Shown one piece after another: positions 24,679-32,638 of a stretch of 64,000 nucleotides of DNA. The translations under genes and the position numbers were made by a program. A model generated the notes under the pieces. That model ran no database searches. It saw only the letters and a list, made by a program, of their open reading frames with translations, and had not been told where the DNA came from. Within the stretch, counting starts at the first letter, position 1. Each line of letters starts with the position of its first letter. Origin of the DNA: Cohnella nanjingensis (GTDB lineage Bacteria; Bacillota; Bacilli; Paenibacillales; Paenibacillaceae); NCBI RefSeq assembly GCF_014212125.1, contig NZ_JACJVP010000024.1, positions 124,001-188,000 of the forward strand, read 5' to 3'.

Positions 24679-24897
24679 AGAATCTCCGAGGGTGGGGATG
24701 TAAAGGCCCAAGTGTGCGGCTGGCTGAAAGATAAGTACGGGGTATCGTGGCAAGTTGTTCCTGCCGCGCTAACCGAAATGGTAAGCGATCCCGATCCCGA
24801 GAAATCGGAAAGAGTAATGAAGGCATTGCTCCAAACGAAAAGTAAAATCGACATCAAGACATTAATGGAGGCGTATGAGGGAAAGTTCGCCTACTAG
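24679..24897 (+). pseudogene. C-terminal remnant of a PhnB/glyoxalase-family protein
   Basis: A frame of about 70 residues contains CGWLKDKYGVSWQVVPAALT followed by DPDPEKSERVMKALLQ, the very recognisable end of PhnB-like VOC proteins (normally 140-160 residues). The N-terminal half is missing, and no start with a ribosome binding site exists. It lies between the GlnL-like gene and a GNAT gene, just outside the AT-rich island. Confidence 0.65.
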
Positions 24898-24916
24898 GAA
24901 TCCAAAGACAAACGCA

Positions 24917-25459
24917 TCACATGACGCCGACTTCCCGCTGTACCCACTTCGACGAATCCGAACTCGCTAAATTGCGGAACAAACCCCATGAACCGATAGC
25001 TTGGAGAATCGGGGGCGACAGGGTAGGCTTCAACAACGGTTGCCCCCGCTGACGCGAGTGCTCGACGGCGGCTTGAATCAGTTGATTCATAACGCCATGT
25101 CCACGGTATTTCCGAGACACGAAGAAACAGACCAGAGACCAGACCTTGTCCGGATTCTCATCCGGTTCATATACGCCTCCGAGCTCCCGATAGGTCGAGC
25201 GCGGAGCGATCGAGCACCATGCTATCGGCTCATCGCCTACGTAGCCCAATATACCGACAGGAGTAGCCTCTTGCACCATTTTACGAATGGCAGATTTTTT
25301 GCTCTCCTTGTTCTCTCGATCCTCAGGTTTCCCGCGCCACACCATACACCAGCAGTTCTTGGGCCCTCCTCTGCTCTCAAAAAGCTTCTCGAAATCCGAC
25401 CAACGGTCTTGATCGACTTCAAAGAAATCCAGTTGCTCTAAAGGGTTGGACATTTCCAT
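24917..25459 (-). CDS. GNAT-family N-acetyltransferase
   Basis: 180-aa protein. N-terminal FFEVDQDRWSDFEKLFESRG and the Cys/Trp-rich NCWCMVWRG are followed by a GNAT core whose acetyl-CoA loop is visible as VCFFVSRKYRGHGVMNQLIQ (about residue 108-127). GAGG lies 5 bases upstream of the ATG at 25459; an ATG six bases inside is an alternative. Substrate not identifiable. The gene is convergent with the PhnB remnant, and its upstream side faces the AT-rich intergenic region. Confidence 0.8.
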   Translation of the reverse strand: MEMSNPLEQLDFFEVDQDRWSDFEKLFESRGGPKNCWCMVWRGKPEDRENKESKKSAIRKMVQEATPVGILGYVGDEPIAWCSIAPRSTYRELGGVYEPDENPDKVWSLVCFFVSRKYRGHGVMNQLIQAAVEHSRQRGQPLLKPTLSPPILQAIGSWGLFRNLASSDSSKWVQREVGVM

Positions 25460-25870
25460 GATTGCCTCACATTCATTGATACGACCTTGATTATTTTCGG
25501 ATCATTTTATAATTCATCTTCTATGCTTGCGTATTCCGTATATTTCCATATCAACGGCTAGTTCGTTCCAAGAATCGTATTGGTCTCAATAAACGTCCTC
25601 CCACTACAGATTCTGCAGGAACGGCTTCAGGTTCTGTTCCAGGAGGTGACCTACAAGAACGTCCGAGAGTTAATAATTCAATTATCAAATTACCCATGTA
25701 ATTCTTGAATAATACAACACGACAACGAGGGACTCTTCTGTTGTTAGTTCTTTTTATAATCGTAAAACCCGTTTAACCTTTCACTTATCATAACTAATGA
25801 TGCTATTTTATTGAAGGGAACAAATTGGAGTCTCATATAAGTAAACTAGATAAGTGAATTGGATATCATA
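25460..25870. other. AT-rich intergenic region with a long-range inverted repeat
   Basis: No gene is recognisable in these 411 bases. TTCACTTATC (25780-25789) and GATAAGTGAA (25849-25858) form a perfect 10-bp inverted repeat 59 bases apart, upstream of the NTPase promoter. A minus-strand frame of 31 codons (25610-25706; begins MGNLIIELLTLSDVL) has no ribosome binding site and may be a gene remnant. Composition shifts from GC-rich to AT-rich across this stretch. Confidence 0.5.
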
Positions 25871-25874
25871 GAAC

Positions 25875-25903
25875 TTTACAGTTCAAATATTGTTTGTTAC
25901 TAT
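25875..25903 (+). promoter_or_regulatory. Promoter of the HEPN-STAND gene
   Basis: TTTACA at 25875-25880, 17-bp spacer, TACTAT at 25898-25903. The predicted start near 25910 gives a leader of about 29 nt with AGGAG at 25927-25931. Confidence 0.55.
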
Positions 25904-25938
25904 TTTTGTAATATTTTGTCGTGAATAGGAGTTGTCTT

Positions 25939-28542
25939 ATGGATTTTATTCCGTTTAATAGAATGAAAGAACGTGTTGAAAATGGAAAAAAAGAATCTCC
26001 TTTTACTCACTTTAATGACTTGCTTAACTTAGGTGAAATGTTTATCAAGCTTACAACACTAGGAATTTTGTCGGCTGTTGAGGAAGAACGGGAGGAACAT
26101 AGGTATAGATCTCTACATAATCTTGTTAGAGTAAGTGGAATAGGCGATTGGGTGCAAATTCTTTTTAATATTTTGCATGGGCCAGGAGCCGCCTACATTA
26201 TTGATGAGGCATTCGAGGAAAAAAGACAATTAAGTGAGATTCGCAAAACAAGTTGGCATAATGATTCAGCTAAGCAACTTTATGAATCGTTAAAAATACT
26301 TATTCCAACAATCCAAACCAATTGGGATGGAATGAGTTGGTTTGAATTATTTGCACGTTTACGGAATAAAACAAGAGGTCATGGTGCTTTAACTTCAGAA
26401 ACGGCATCACTAATAATTAAATATTTAGAAGAATCAATGGCTCCATTTCTTGAAGAATTATTAATTTTTAAACGACAGTGGGTTTTTTTAAAACAAAACT
26501 TATCTGGCAAGTATAATGTCCAACCGTTGAGTAAGAATATCGAGTCTTTTAATTATTTGAAATCGGCAAAAGAATATGATTTTACTAATGGAGTATATAT
26601 CTATTTTGGTAAGCCTAAACATATAGAGTTGATTGAATTTGAATCTGAATCAGATGATTTATTTATTGCAAATGGTGGCTTTACAGAGAAAAAATATGAA
26701 CTCTTGTCTTACTTTACTGGTAGAGTACAGTTAGGTAATTCGGATATTTATAAGCGAATATTAACACCTTTACCTAATAGTGAAACTGACGGACTAGATG
26801 AGCTAGACGTTCGTGGGAAATGTTTTACTAATCTTCCTCCTGTTGTTGATGGGTATGTTAAACGTAAAATTGAGGAAGAAATATATCCCATACTAATTAA
26901 TGATAGACATCCGGTTGTTACATTACTTGGCCGAGGAGGAGTTGGTAAAACTTCTGCCGCCTTAAAAGTGCTTAATGAGATTATGTTAGAATCTCGTTAT
27001 CAATCAATATTGTGGTTTAGTTCTAGAGATATTGACTTGAAGGAAACGGGAGCAAAACAAGTAAAACCTCAAGTGTTGACGTTACAAGAAATGGCACGAG
27101 AATATTGGAAACTTGTTGATAAATCTAAACTTGAGGAAAAGACTCAAATTCAAGTTGATGATTTCTTGGCCCAATTGACAAAAACTGATGTAGGTCCAAC
27201 TCTATTTGTTTTTGATAATTTTGAGACTGTGGCTAATCCGGTTGAACTATTTAGACAACTCGATACGTTTATTAGAAGCCCTAATAAAATCTTGATAACT
27301 ACAAGACACCGTGAGTTTAAAGGAGATTATCCCATTGAAGTAAAAGGTATGTTAGAACCTGAATTTCGTGAACTTGTAACTGCAACTACCAAAAGACTTA
27401 ACATGTCAATTTTGGAGGAAAAGGATTTACAAGAGTTATTTAGAAAATCCGAAGGACATCCCTATGTTGTTAAAATTGCATTAGGGGAGATGTCCAAACC
27501 TGGAATTAGAAGGCCGTTAGATCAAGTGATAGCAAGTAGAGATGATATTTTAGATGCTCTATTTGAGAGAACATATATGATGTTGTCTCCCGGTGCTAAA
27601 AGAGTTTTTCTCACATTATGTAATTGGAGATCCACTCTGCCATACCTTGCAGTAGAAGCAGTTATGTTAAGAACGAGGACGGAAGATGATCGTTTTGATC
27701 CCCAAGAAGCTATTGAAGAATTAAGTAGGGTTTCTTTTATAGAAATAGCTACATCTGATAATGATAATGAATTGTTTATTAATGTACCGATTGCAGCTTC
27801 GATATTTGGAAAAAGAAAGCTATCTGTTGATCAATCAAAAGCATTAATTGAATCAGCAACAGAGTTTTTGCAATACTTTGGTGCGACCCAAAATACCGAT
27901 ATACGTCACGGGCTTAAACCTAGAATTCATCGGCTATTTTCTAATCTAAAAAGGACACTCGACGGTACACCTAGCAGGTTGAAAGATTATTTACCGATGC
28001 TTGAATTTATTGCACGCCACTATTCCGCGGCATGGATTAATATTGCAAATTTGGTCGAAGAATTCGAAAATGAAAATAAAGTAGAGCTTGTAAAACATTA
28101 TTTGCAGAAATATTTAGAGTATGCACCTGAAAGTGAAGAAACAGTTAGAGTTTGGAGTAGAATTGCAGAATTAAATGAAGGCATAGATGACATGCAAGGT
28201 GTAATACATGCGTTAATCGAAAAATGTATGATTGGTAACAGACCGTATTACGAAATAAGTAATGTTGCAAATAAATTTAATGGTTTTCTTAGAGAAAGAT
28301 TGTTGGATATTGATTCGGAAGAAAAACGAGTTCTGGCAAAAAAATTATTGGATCTGTTAGAGAGTAGAATTGTTGAAGCTTCTGCAACAGACTGCTCAAG
28401 AATAGCATGGTTATGTTTGCATTTGCAGGATGAAGAGAAAGCAAGCTATTATACAGAATTAGGATTATCAAAAGATAGTGAAAACGAATACTGTCTTAGT
28501 TTAAAAAGCAGATTTGGTCATATTAATTTTGTTTGGTCATAA
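25939..28542 (+). CDS. HEPN-STAND NTPase with C-terminal helical repeats (putative anti-phage/abortive infection protein)
   Basis: 867-aa protein from ATG 25939 (AGGAG 7 bases upstream; an in-frame GTG at 25921 has no such site). Residues 1-180 are all-helical and contain RNKTRGH (R142-H148), the RN-x4-H signature of HEPN ribonucleases. Residues 190-300 form a linker or beta region. Residues 305-560 are an NB-ARC-type STAND ATPase: Walker A GRGGVGKTS (331-339), Walker B LFVFDNFE (D426), sensor ILITTRHRE (TTR 454-456) and GHPYVVKIALG (506-516). A winged-helix-like segment follows (about 565-640). The C-terminus (about 690-860) has TPR-like helices. This order - effector, NTPase switch, repeat sensor - is that of bacterial NLR-like immune proteins. 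Strongly AT-rich codon use against GC-rich flanks indicates transfer. Single gene with its own promoter and terminator. Function inferred. Confidence 0.8.
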   Translation: MDFIPFNRMKERVENGKKESPFTHFNDLLNLGEMFIKLTTLGILSAVEEEREEHRYRSLHNLVRVSGIGDWVQILFNILHGPGAAYIIDEAFEEKRQLSEIRKTSWHNDSAKQLYESLKILIPTIQTNWDGMSWFELFARLRNKTRGHGALTSETASLIIKYLEESMAPFLEELLIFKRQWVFLKQNLSGKYNVQPLSKNIESFNYLKSAKEYDFTNGVYIYFGKPKHIELIEFESESDDLFIANGGFTEKKYELLSYFTGRVQLGNSDIYKRILTPLPNSETDGLDELDVRGKCFTNLPPVVDGYVKRKIEEEIYPILINDRHPVVTLLGRGGVGKTSAALKVLNEIMLESRYQSILWFSSRDIDLKETGAKQVKPQVLTLQEMAREYWKLVDKSKLEEKTQIQVDDFLAQLTKTDVGPTLFVFDNFETVANPVELFRQLDTFIRSPNKILITTRHREFKGDYPIEVKGMLEPEFRELVTATTKRLNMSILEEKDLQELFRKSEGHPYVVKIALGEMSKPGIRRPLDQVIASRDDILDALFERTYMMLSPGAKRVFLTLCNWRSTLPYLAVEAVMLRTRTEDDRFDPQEAIEELSRVSFIEIATSDNDNELFINVPIAASIFGKRKLSVDQSKALIESATEFLQYFGATQNTDIRHGLKPRIHRLFSNLKRTLDGTPSRLKDYLPMLEFIARHYSAAWINIANLVEEFENENKVELVKHYLQKYLEYAPESEETVRVWSRIAELNEGIDDMQGVIHALIEKCMIGNRPYYEISNVANKFNGFLRERLLDIDSEEKRVLAKKLLDLLESRIVEASATDCSRIAWLCLHLQDEEKASYYTELGLSKDSENEYCLSLKSRFGHINFVWS

Positions 28543-28568
28543 ATCCTGAGCGTTGTAAGGGATGCTGC

Positions 28569-28601
28569 ATCGAAGCCATATTCAATGGCTTCGATTTTTT
28601 T
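28569..28601 (+). terminator. Terminator of the HEPN-STAND gene
   Basis: Perfect 11-bp stem ATCGAAGCCAT / ATGGCTTCGAT with loop ATTCA, followed by seven T; 26 bases after the stop. Confidence 0.9.
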
Positions 28602-28849
28602 AATGGACTCATAACTTACTTTCCATTAAACAAATAGGCTTCTAAAAATGAGAAACAAAAATTCCGATGGAAAAGTTTTGTGAAGAGTGGAGTCGAGCCT
28701 CTTTTGCTTTTCAGAAAAGTAAGCGTTTGAACCAAGGTAAATTAAACGACACCATTCGACAACGCTCCCAAAATTTCTCTGCTATAGTAGTCCTATCTAC
28801 ATCATTCTATCAACCTATGTAGAACTTTGGGGGCAGGGAGTGTCGTGAC
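28602..28849. other. Intergenic region upstream of the SLH/Ig gene
   Basis: AT-rich at its left, turning GC-rich toward 28850, so the right edge of the transferred segment is probably here. A -10-like TATAGT lies near 28783 without a convincing -35. No gene or RNA recognised. Confidence 0.4.
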
Positions 28850-30961
28850 ATGAAGAAAAAGGCAGGGCTCTTATTTTCGGCATTGCTACTGATGGTGACG
28901 CTAGTTGTGCCGTATCGCGCAAGTGCGGCTATCGTATTCTATGACGTAGGCGTGTCCTACTGGGCGTATCCTCAGATCATCAGCATGTCTGAGGTGGGGC
29001 TGATCAAGGGGTACTCGGACAATTCGTTTAAGCCGAAGAAGGCGGTGACGCGGGAGGAATTCGCGGCGCTGATCACGCGCGCGTTCTACCTGGACTTGCC
29101 GGAGGAGGGTACGACGCCGACGTTCGCGGACGTGGCGAAGTCGAGATGGTCGTACTCGGACATCGAAGCTTCGAAGGACTTCCTGACGGGGTATTATCCG
29201 CCGTCAGGCAAGGCATTCTTCGATCCGACCGCCAGCGCGACGCGGGAGGATGTGGCGGTCGCGCTCGTGAAGACGCTCGGCTACCAGCCGGACGATCTGC
29301 AGGACGATAGCGTGCTGGATCGCTTCTACGACGGTGACAAGGTGTCGCCGAACATGCAAACCTATGTGGCGCTCGCCGTGGAGAACAAGCTTGTGACCGG
29401 CTACGAGGACGGCACCTTCCGGCCGAACCAAGGGGTGACCCGCGCCGAAGCCGCCGCGCTGCTGTACCGGGTCATCAAGGGAGCCGCGGGCGACAGCCAG
29501 CAAGGGCTCGCGCTGAACGTCTCCGTCCCGGAGACGACGCAGACGCCGACCTTCTACATCACCGGCGACGTGACCAAGGGCGCCAAGGTCTTCATTAACA
29601 ACAAGGAAGTTCAAGTCACGCAAGGGCAGTTCCGTGAGGGCTTCCGCCTGAACGAAGAAGGAACCTACACGTACACGATCTCCGCGCGACTGGCCGGGGG
29701 CAAGACGGAGAACGTGACGAAGACGGTGAAGTACGAGAAGGGTGCGCCTACGCTCACCGTGAACGGCGTGCCGGAGACAACCGACAAGAAGACGATCACG
29801 GTCACCTGGACCGTCAAGGACAGCAACGACCCTTCTCCAGTCGTCTATGTGAACGGGGAAAAGCAGTACAGCTCCTCCGGCTCCACCACGGTCAGCCTGA
29901 ATGACGGCGACAACGAGATCACCGTCATCGCGGAGAACAGCGCCGGCAAGTCGGCCAAGGTGGTCAAGCACGTCGTCTTCCAAGGCAACGGTCCGACGCT
30001 GAACGTAATGAACGTGCCGGAATCCACGGACAAGGATACTTTGAACGTGACCTGGACCGTGCAGGACAAGAACGATTCCTCGCCCAAGGTCTATCTGAAC
30101 GGGCAGCAACTGTACGGCACGTCCACGACGGTCAGCCTGCGCGAAGGCGCCAACACGCTCTCGTTCAAGGCCGTGAACAGCCTGGGCAAGACGACCGAAG
30201 TGACGAAGACGGTCGTCCTGAACGGAGCGGCGCCGACGCTGACGGTCGATCCACTGCCGGCCACGACGAACAAGAATTCCGTCCGCGTCAGCTGGACGGT
30301 CCAGGACAAGAACGACACCTCTCCGAAGGTGTACGTGAACGGAGAGCAAGCCTACGGCAGCAGCGCGACCGTCTCCCTGCAGCCGGGGTTGAACAAGATC
30401 ACCGTTCGCGCGGTCAACAAGCAAGGCAAGTCGACGGAGAAGACGGCGGAGATCACGTTTTCGAACAGCGGACCTGCGCTGGTCATCCAATCCGTCCCGT
30501 CCACGACGGACAAGAAGACCGTAACGGTGAGCTGGACGGTAAGCGACAGCAACGACAACTACCCGAAAGTGTACGTGAATGATCAGCAGGTCTATGGCAG
30601 CAGCGCGACCATCACGCTGACGCCGGGGTCCAACACGATCAAGTTCAGAGCCGTGAACAGCGCCGGCGCGACGACCGAAGATTCGCGCACGATCGTGTTC
30701 GAGCCGACCGGACCGAAGCTCGTCCTGGGCTACGCGCCGGAGACGACGACTTCGCAGACGATCACGCTCACCTGGACGGTCACCGACGACAATGACAGCG
30801 CTCCGAAGGTGTACGTGAACGATCAACTAATCAATTATTCCACCAGCTTGAATGTCACGTTGAATCCTGGCGCCAACACGTTCAAGATTGTAGCGAGCAA
30901 CAACCTCGGCAAGACGACTGAAGTCACGCACACGGTCACTTATACGCCTGCATCGCAGTAA
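28850..30961 (+). CDS. SLH-anchored surface protein with six Ig-like repeats
   Basis: 703-aa exported protein. Signal peptide residues 1-27 (KKKAGLLFSALLLMVTLVVP then RASAA); three N-terminal SLH domains (about 28-75, 88-140, 155-208; each with the VTREEF/ATREDV/VTRAEA pattern); then from about 218 six Ig-like modules of about 80 residues. The last five repeat TVTWTVKDSNDPSPVVYVNG and variants, with YGSSATVSL. The ATG has GCAGGGAG about 10-17 bases upstream. SLH domains attach it to the wall; the repeats form a stalk. It has no enzyme domain. It is a standalone gene with two strong hairpins after it. Confidence 0.9.
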   Translation: MKKKAGLLFSALLLMVTLVVPYRASAAIVFYDVGVSYWAYPQIISMSEVGLIKGYSDNSFKPKKAVTREEFAALITRAFYLDLPEEGTTPTFADVAKSRWSYSDIEASKDFLTGYYPPSGKAFFDPTASATREDVAVALVKTLGYQPDDLQDDSVLDRFYDGDKVSPNMQTYVALAVENKLVTGYEDGTFRPNQGVTRAEAAALLYRVIKGAAGDSQQGLALNVSVPETTQTPTFYITGDVTKGAKVFINNKEVQVTQGQFREGFRLNEEGTYTYTISARLAGGKTENVTKTVKYEKGAPTLTVNGVPETTDKKTITVTWTVKDSNDPSPVVYVNGEKQYSSSGSTTVSLNDGDNEITVIAENSAGKSAKVVKHVVFQGNGPTLNVMNVPESTDKDTLNVTWTVQDKNDSSPKVYLNGQQLYGTSTTVSLREGANTLSFKAVNSLGKTTEVTKTVVLNGAAPTLTVDPLPATTNKNSVRVSWTVQDKNDTSPKVYVNGEQAYGSSATVSLQPGLNKITVRAVNKQGKSTEKTAEITFSNSGPALVIQSVPSTTDKKTVTVSWTVSDSNDNYPKVYVNDQQVYGSSATITLTPGSNTIKFRAVNSAGATTEDSRTIVFEPTGPKLVLGYAPETTTSQTITLTWTVTDDNDSAPKVYVNDQLINYSTSLNVTLNPGANTFKIVASNNLGKTTEVTHTVTYTPASQ

Positions 30962-31004
30962 GCGACAGTCGATTCCAACCAAGAGGAATCGTCCCGAGGT
31001 TTAA

Positions 31005-31030
31005 AATGCTAGGGTTTAGCCCCTAGCATT
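31005..31030. terminator. Hairpin 1 after the SLH/Ig gene
   Basis: AATGCTAGGG, loop TTTAGC, CCCTAGCATT: a perfect 10-bp stem 44 bases past the stop. The stem resembles an element at 32439-32459. Confidence 0.7.
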
Positions 31031-31076
31031 TGGGAGAGGATGAGTCGGCTTTAGCGCCGACTCATCCTCTCCCAAA
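31029..31076. terminator. Hairpin 2: perfect 21-bp stem between convergent genes
   Basis: Arms at 31029-31049 and 31056-31076 are exact reverse complements (outer TTTGGGAGAGG, inner GAGTCGGC) around a TTTAGC loop identical to that of hairpin 1. It lies 7 bases from the stop of the minus-strand SRPBCC gene and serves as a bidirectional terminator. Confidence 0.8.
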
Positions 31077-31083
31077 TTTACTT

Positions 31084-31587
31084 TTACAGTTGGCTTGCCA
31101 GGTAGTCGGCCAGTTGATCGAACGTACCGCCGAAGCCTTGTTTGACCATTGGCGCCATCTCGTCGAATGCGGCTTGCTCCTCGTCGGAAGCGTTTAGCGG
31201 CCCGCCTTGCAACGTCAGCGTCGTCTTGTTGTCTTTCTCTTCGAGCGTTAAAATATTCAGAATTTCAAGCGGCCAGTTCGGGTTGAATGGCGCCCGGATC
31301 GTATTCCCCTGTTCGTCGGAGAAGGATTGAACGAACACTAGCTTTTCCGGCTCGTTTACTTCTCGATAGACGAATTTGCCCCACATCACGTGGTTGCCGT
31401 CCGGAGACTTCTGGCAGCCAAAGAACTCCCCGCCGGGCCGGACATCCATTTTGGCTATCTCGAGCGAAAAGCCTTGCGGTCCCCACCATTTCCCAAAATG
31501 CGCGGGATCCGTCCAAACCTGAAAGACCAGTTTTCGCGGCGCATTGAATTCACGAGTAAGCAGCAATCCTTGATTTAACTTTTCCAT
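31084..31587 (-). CDS. SRPBCC-fold (AHSA1-like) protein
   Basis: 167-aa START/Bet v1-like protein of the activator-of-Hsp90-ATPase-homologue type. LTREFNAPRKLVFQVWTDPA, WWGPQGFSLEIAKMDVRPGG and EWNG-type residues in the C-terminal half are family hallmarks; it ends in the long helix MAPMVKQGFGGTFDQLADYL. GAGGAGGAA precedes the ATG. It is the last gene of a three-gene minus-strand operon with an ArsR regulator and a DUF1801 protein, a common pairing. Ligand unknown. Confidence 0.88.
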   Translation of the reverse strand: MEKLNQGLLLTREFNAPRKLVFQVWTDPAHFGKWWGPQGFSLEIAKMDVRPGGEFFGCQKSPDGNHVMWGKFVYREVNEPEKLVFVQSFSDEQGNTIRAPFNPNWPLEILNILTLEEKDNKTTLTLQGGPLNASDEEQAAFDEMAPMVKQGFGGTFDQLADYLASQL

Positions 31588-31621
31588 AAATATGATTCCT
31601 CCTCTATTAGGTAAAGGGATC

Positions 31622-31942
31622 TTATCCCCTTCCTCCGTTGTTCAGTTCGTTCAAATAGTCGACTAGTCGGTCAACCCGGTCTTCCATCCCTCGGAACGAT
31701 GCCAGCCATTCGTCGATTTCCTTTAGTGGTTCCGGCCTCAAACGATAGTAACGTCTATTAGCCTCGGGACGCACTTCCACAATGCCGGCTTCGCTAAGGA
31801 CCTTTAGATGCTTGGACGCTTGCGGCTGATGAATCCGAAGTCCGTCCGCAATCTCTCCGACCGTATGAGGACCCTCTCGCAACAGCTCCACGATCTGCAA
31901 TCGGTTGGGTTCAGCCAGCGCACTCAGGGTTGCAGCTTTTAT
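31622..31942 (-). CDS. ArsR-family transcriptional regulator (start uncertain)
   Basis: Winged-helix regulator of about 106 residues: ALAEPNRLQIVELLREGPHT (helices 1-2), IHQPQASKHLKVLSEAGIVE (recognition helix and wing), and a long C-terminal dimerisation helix. No metal-binding ELCVCDL motif, so it is not a metal sensor. There is no ATG before the domain: the conserved residues upstream of the TTG at 31900 are only covered if translation begins at a rare codon such as ATA 31942 or ATC, right behind a purine-rich GAGGGGAGGGGGAG. The coordinate given is that ATA. It lies 31 bases after the DUF1801 stop and 34 before the SRPBCC start; such ArsR-SRPBCC pairs usually autoregulate. Confidence 0.75.
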   Translation of the reverse strand: MKAATLSALAEPNRLQIVELLREGPHTVGEIADGLRIHQPQASKHLKVLSEAGIVEVRPEANRRYYRLRPEPLKEIDEWLASFRGMEDRVDRLVDYLNELNNGGRG

Positions 31943-31972
31943 TCGCTCCCCCTCCCCTCCCGATGCGATGGA

Positions 31973-32308
31973 TCACAATGAACTAGATGCTTTCGTCAGT
32001 AGTTTTGATAGCAAATCGTAGTCGGGGTTATCGCTTTCGCGGATCTTAAGCCACTTACGTTCAGCCGGACCCTCGAAACCTTTAGGAACGTCAAGGCCAT
32101 TCGCGTTCATGATCATAAATGCAATGGCATCCTTGGCCGGGGAAATGACTGCTGCAAACTGTCCGTTCTTCAGAAAATGCGGTTTCTTGTACTGAATCTT
32201 CTCTTCGACTTCCGGAATTACTTCATGGACCATCCGGCGAAGCTTGCCGCATACCTCCACCTGCCAGGGATTAAGGTTTTCAATAAACGAGGTCACTTCT
32301 TGGTTCAT
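31973..32308 (-). CDS. DUF1801-domain protein
   Basis: 111-aa small protein. NLNPWQVEVCGKLRRMVHEV, EEKIQYKKPHFLKNGQFAAV and KWLKIRESDN are the DUF1801 (YdhG-like) conserved blocks; length fits the family (110-130). AAAGGAGAG lies about 6 bases before the ATG. First gene of the DUF1801-ArsR-SRPBCC operon, behind a strong promoter at 32356-32385. Biochemical function unknown. Confidence 0.8.
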   Translation of the reverse strand: MNQEVTSFIENLNPWQVEVCGKLRRMVHEVIPEVEEKIQYKKPHFLKNGQFAAVISPAKDAIAFMIMNANGLDVPKGFEGPAERKWLKIRESDNPDYDLLSKLLTKASSSL

Positions 32309-32355
32309 GATATCGCTCTCCTTTTTTGGATTTGATTGGTACTGGTTCTGGATTC

Positions 32356-32385
32356 AATATACCTCAATAAGAATATTCCTGTCAA
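32356..32385 (-). promoter_or_regulatory. Sigma-A promoter of the DUF1801-ArsR-SRPBCC operon
   Basis: On the minus strand a perfect TTGACA (32380-32385), 18-bp spacer and TATATT (32356-32361), 48 bases upstream of the DUF1801 start. Confidence 0.7.
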
Positions 32386-32438
32386 GGAATTTAGGGAATA
32401 TGTCTGTCTGTACTTACTGTCGCTATCTCTAAAAAAGT

Positions 32439-32459
32439 CTAGGGGGTTAATGCCCTAGC
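32439..32459. repeat. Short CTAGGG palindrome resembling hairpin 1
   Basis: CTAGGGGGTTAATGCCCTAG with A run on its left, so on the minus strand it reads as a hairpin followed by six T. It shares GCTAGGG..TTA..CCCTAG with the hairpin at 31005-31030, about 1.4 kb away. Confidence 0.45.
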
Positions 32460-32563
32460 AAATAGCATAGCGCTTTCCTGCATGAAGGGTTCGAGCGCGA
32501 AATTGGATACGACATATTTATCTGCCGGAATCGCAGCATGAACCATTCCCTCAAGAATTTCTC

Positions 32564-32602
32564 CAAAAAAACGGCGGGGCAGAAATAACGCTCTGCCCCG
32601 CC
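32564..32602 (-). terminator. Terminator of the large secreted protein gene
   Basis: GGCGGGGCAGA / TCTGCCCCGCC, a perfect 11-bp stem with 8-base loop. On the minus strand a run of seven T follows. It is 37 bases past the stop at 32639. Confidence 0.9.
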
Positions 32603-32638
32603 ATTGCTCAGATTTGGCTGTGGAGACAGCCCCTCGCC

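Noticed and set aside
29204-30826. 540-codon open frame on the minus strand opposite the SLH/Ig gene
   Set aside because: Shadow of a repetitive GC-rich gene; residues repeat with the Ig modules and match no fold.
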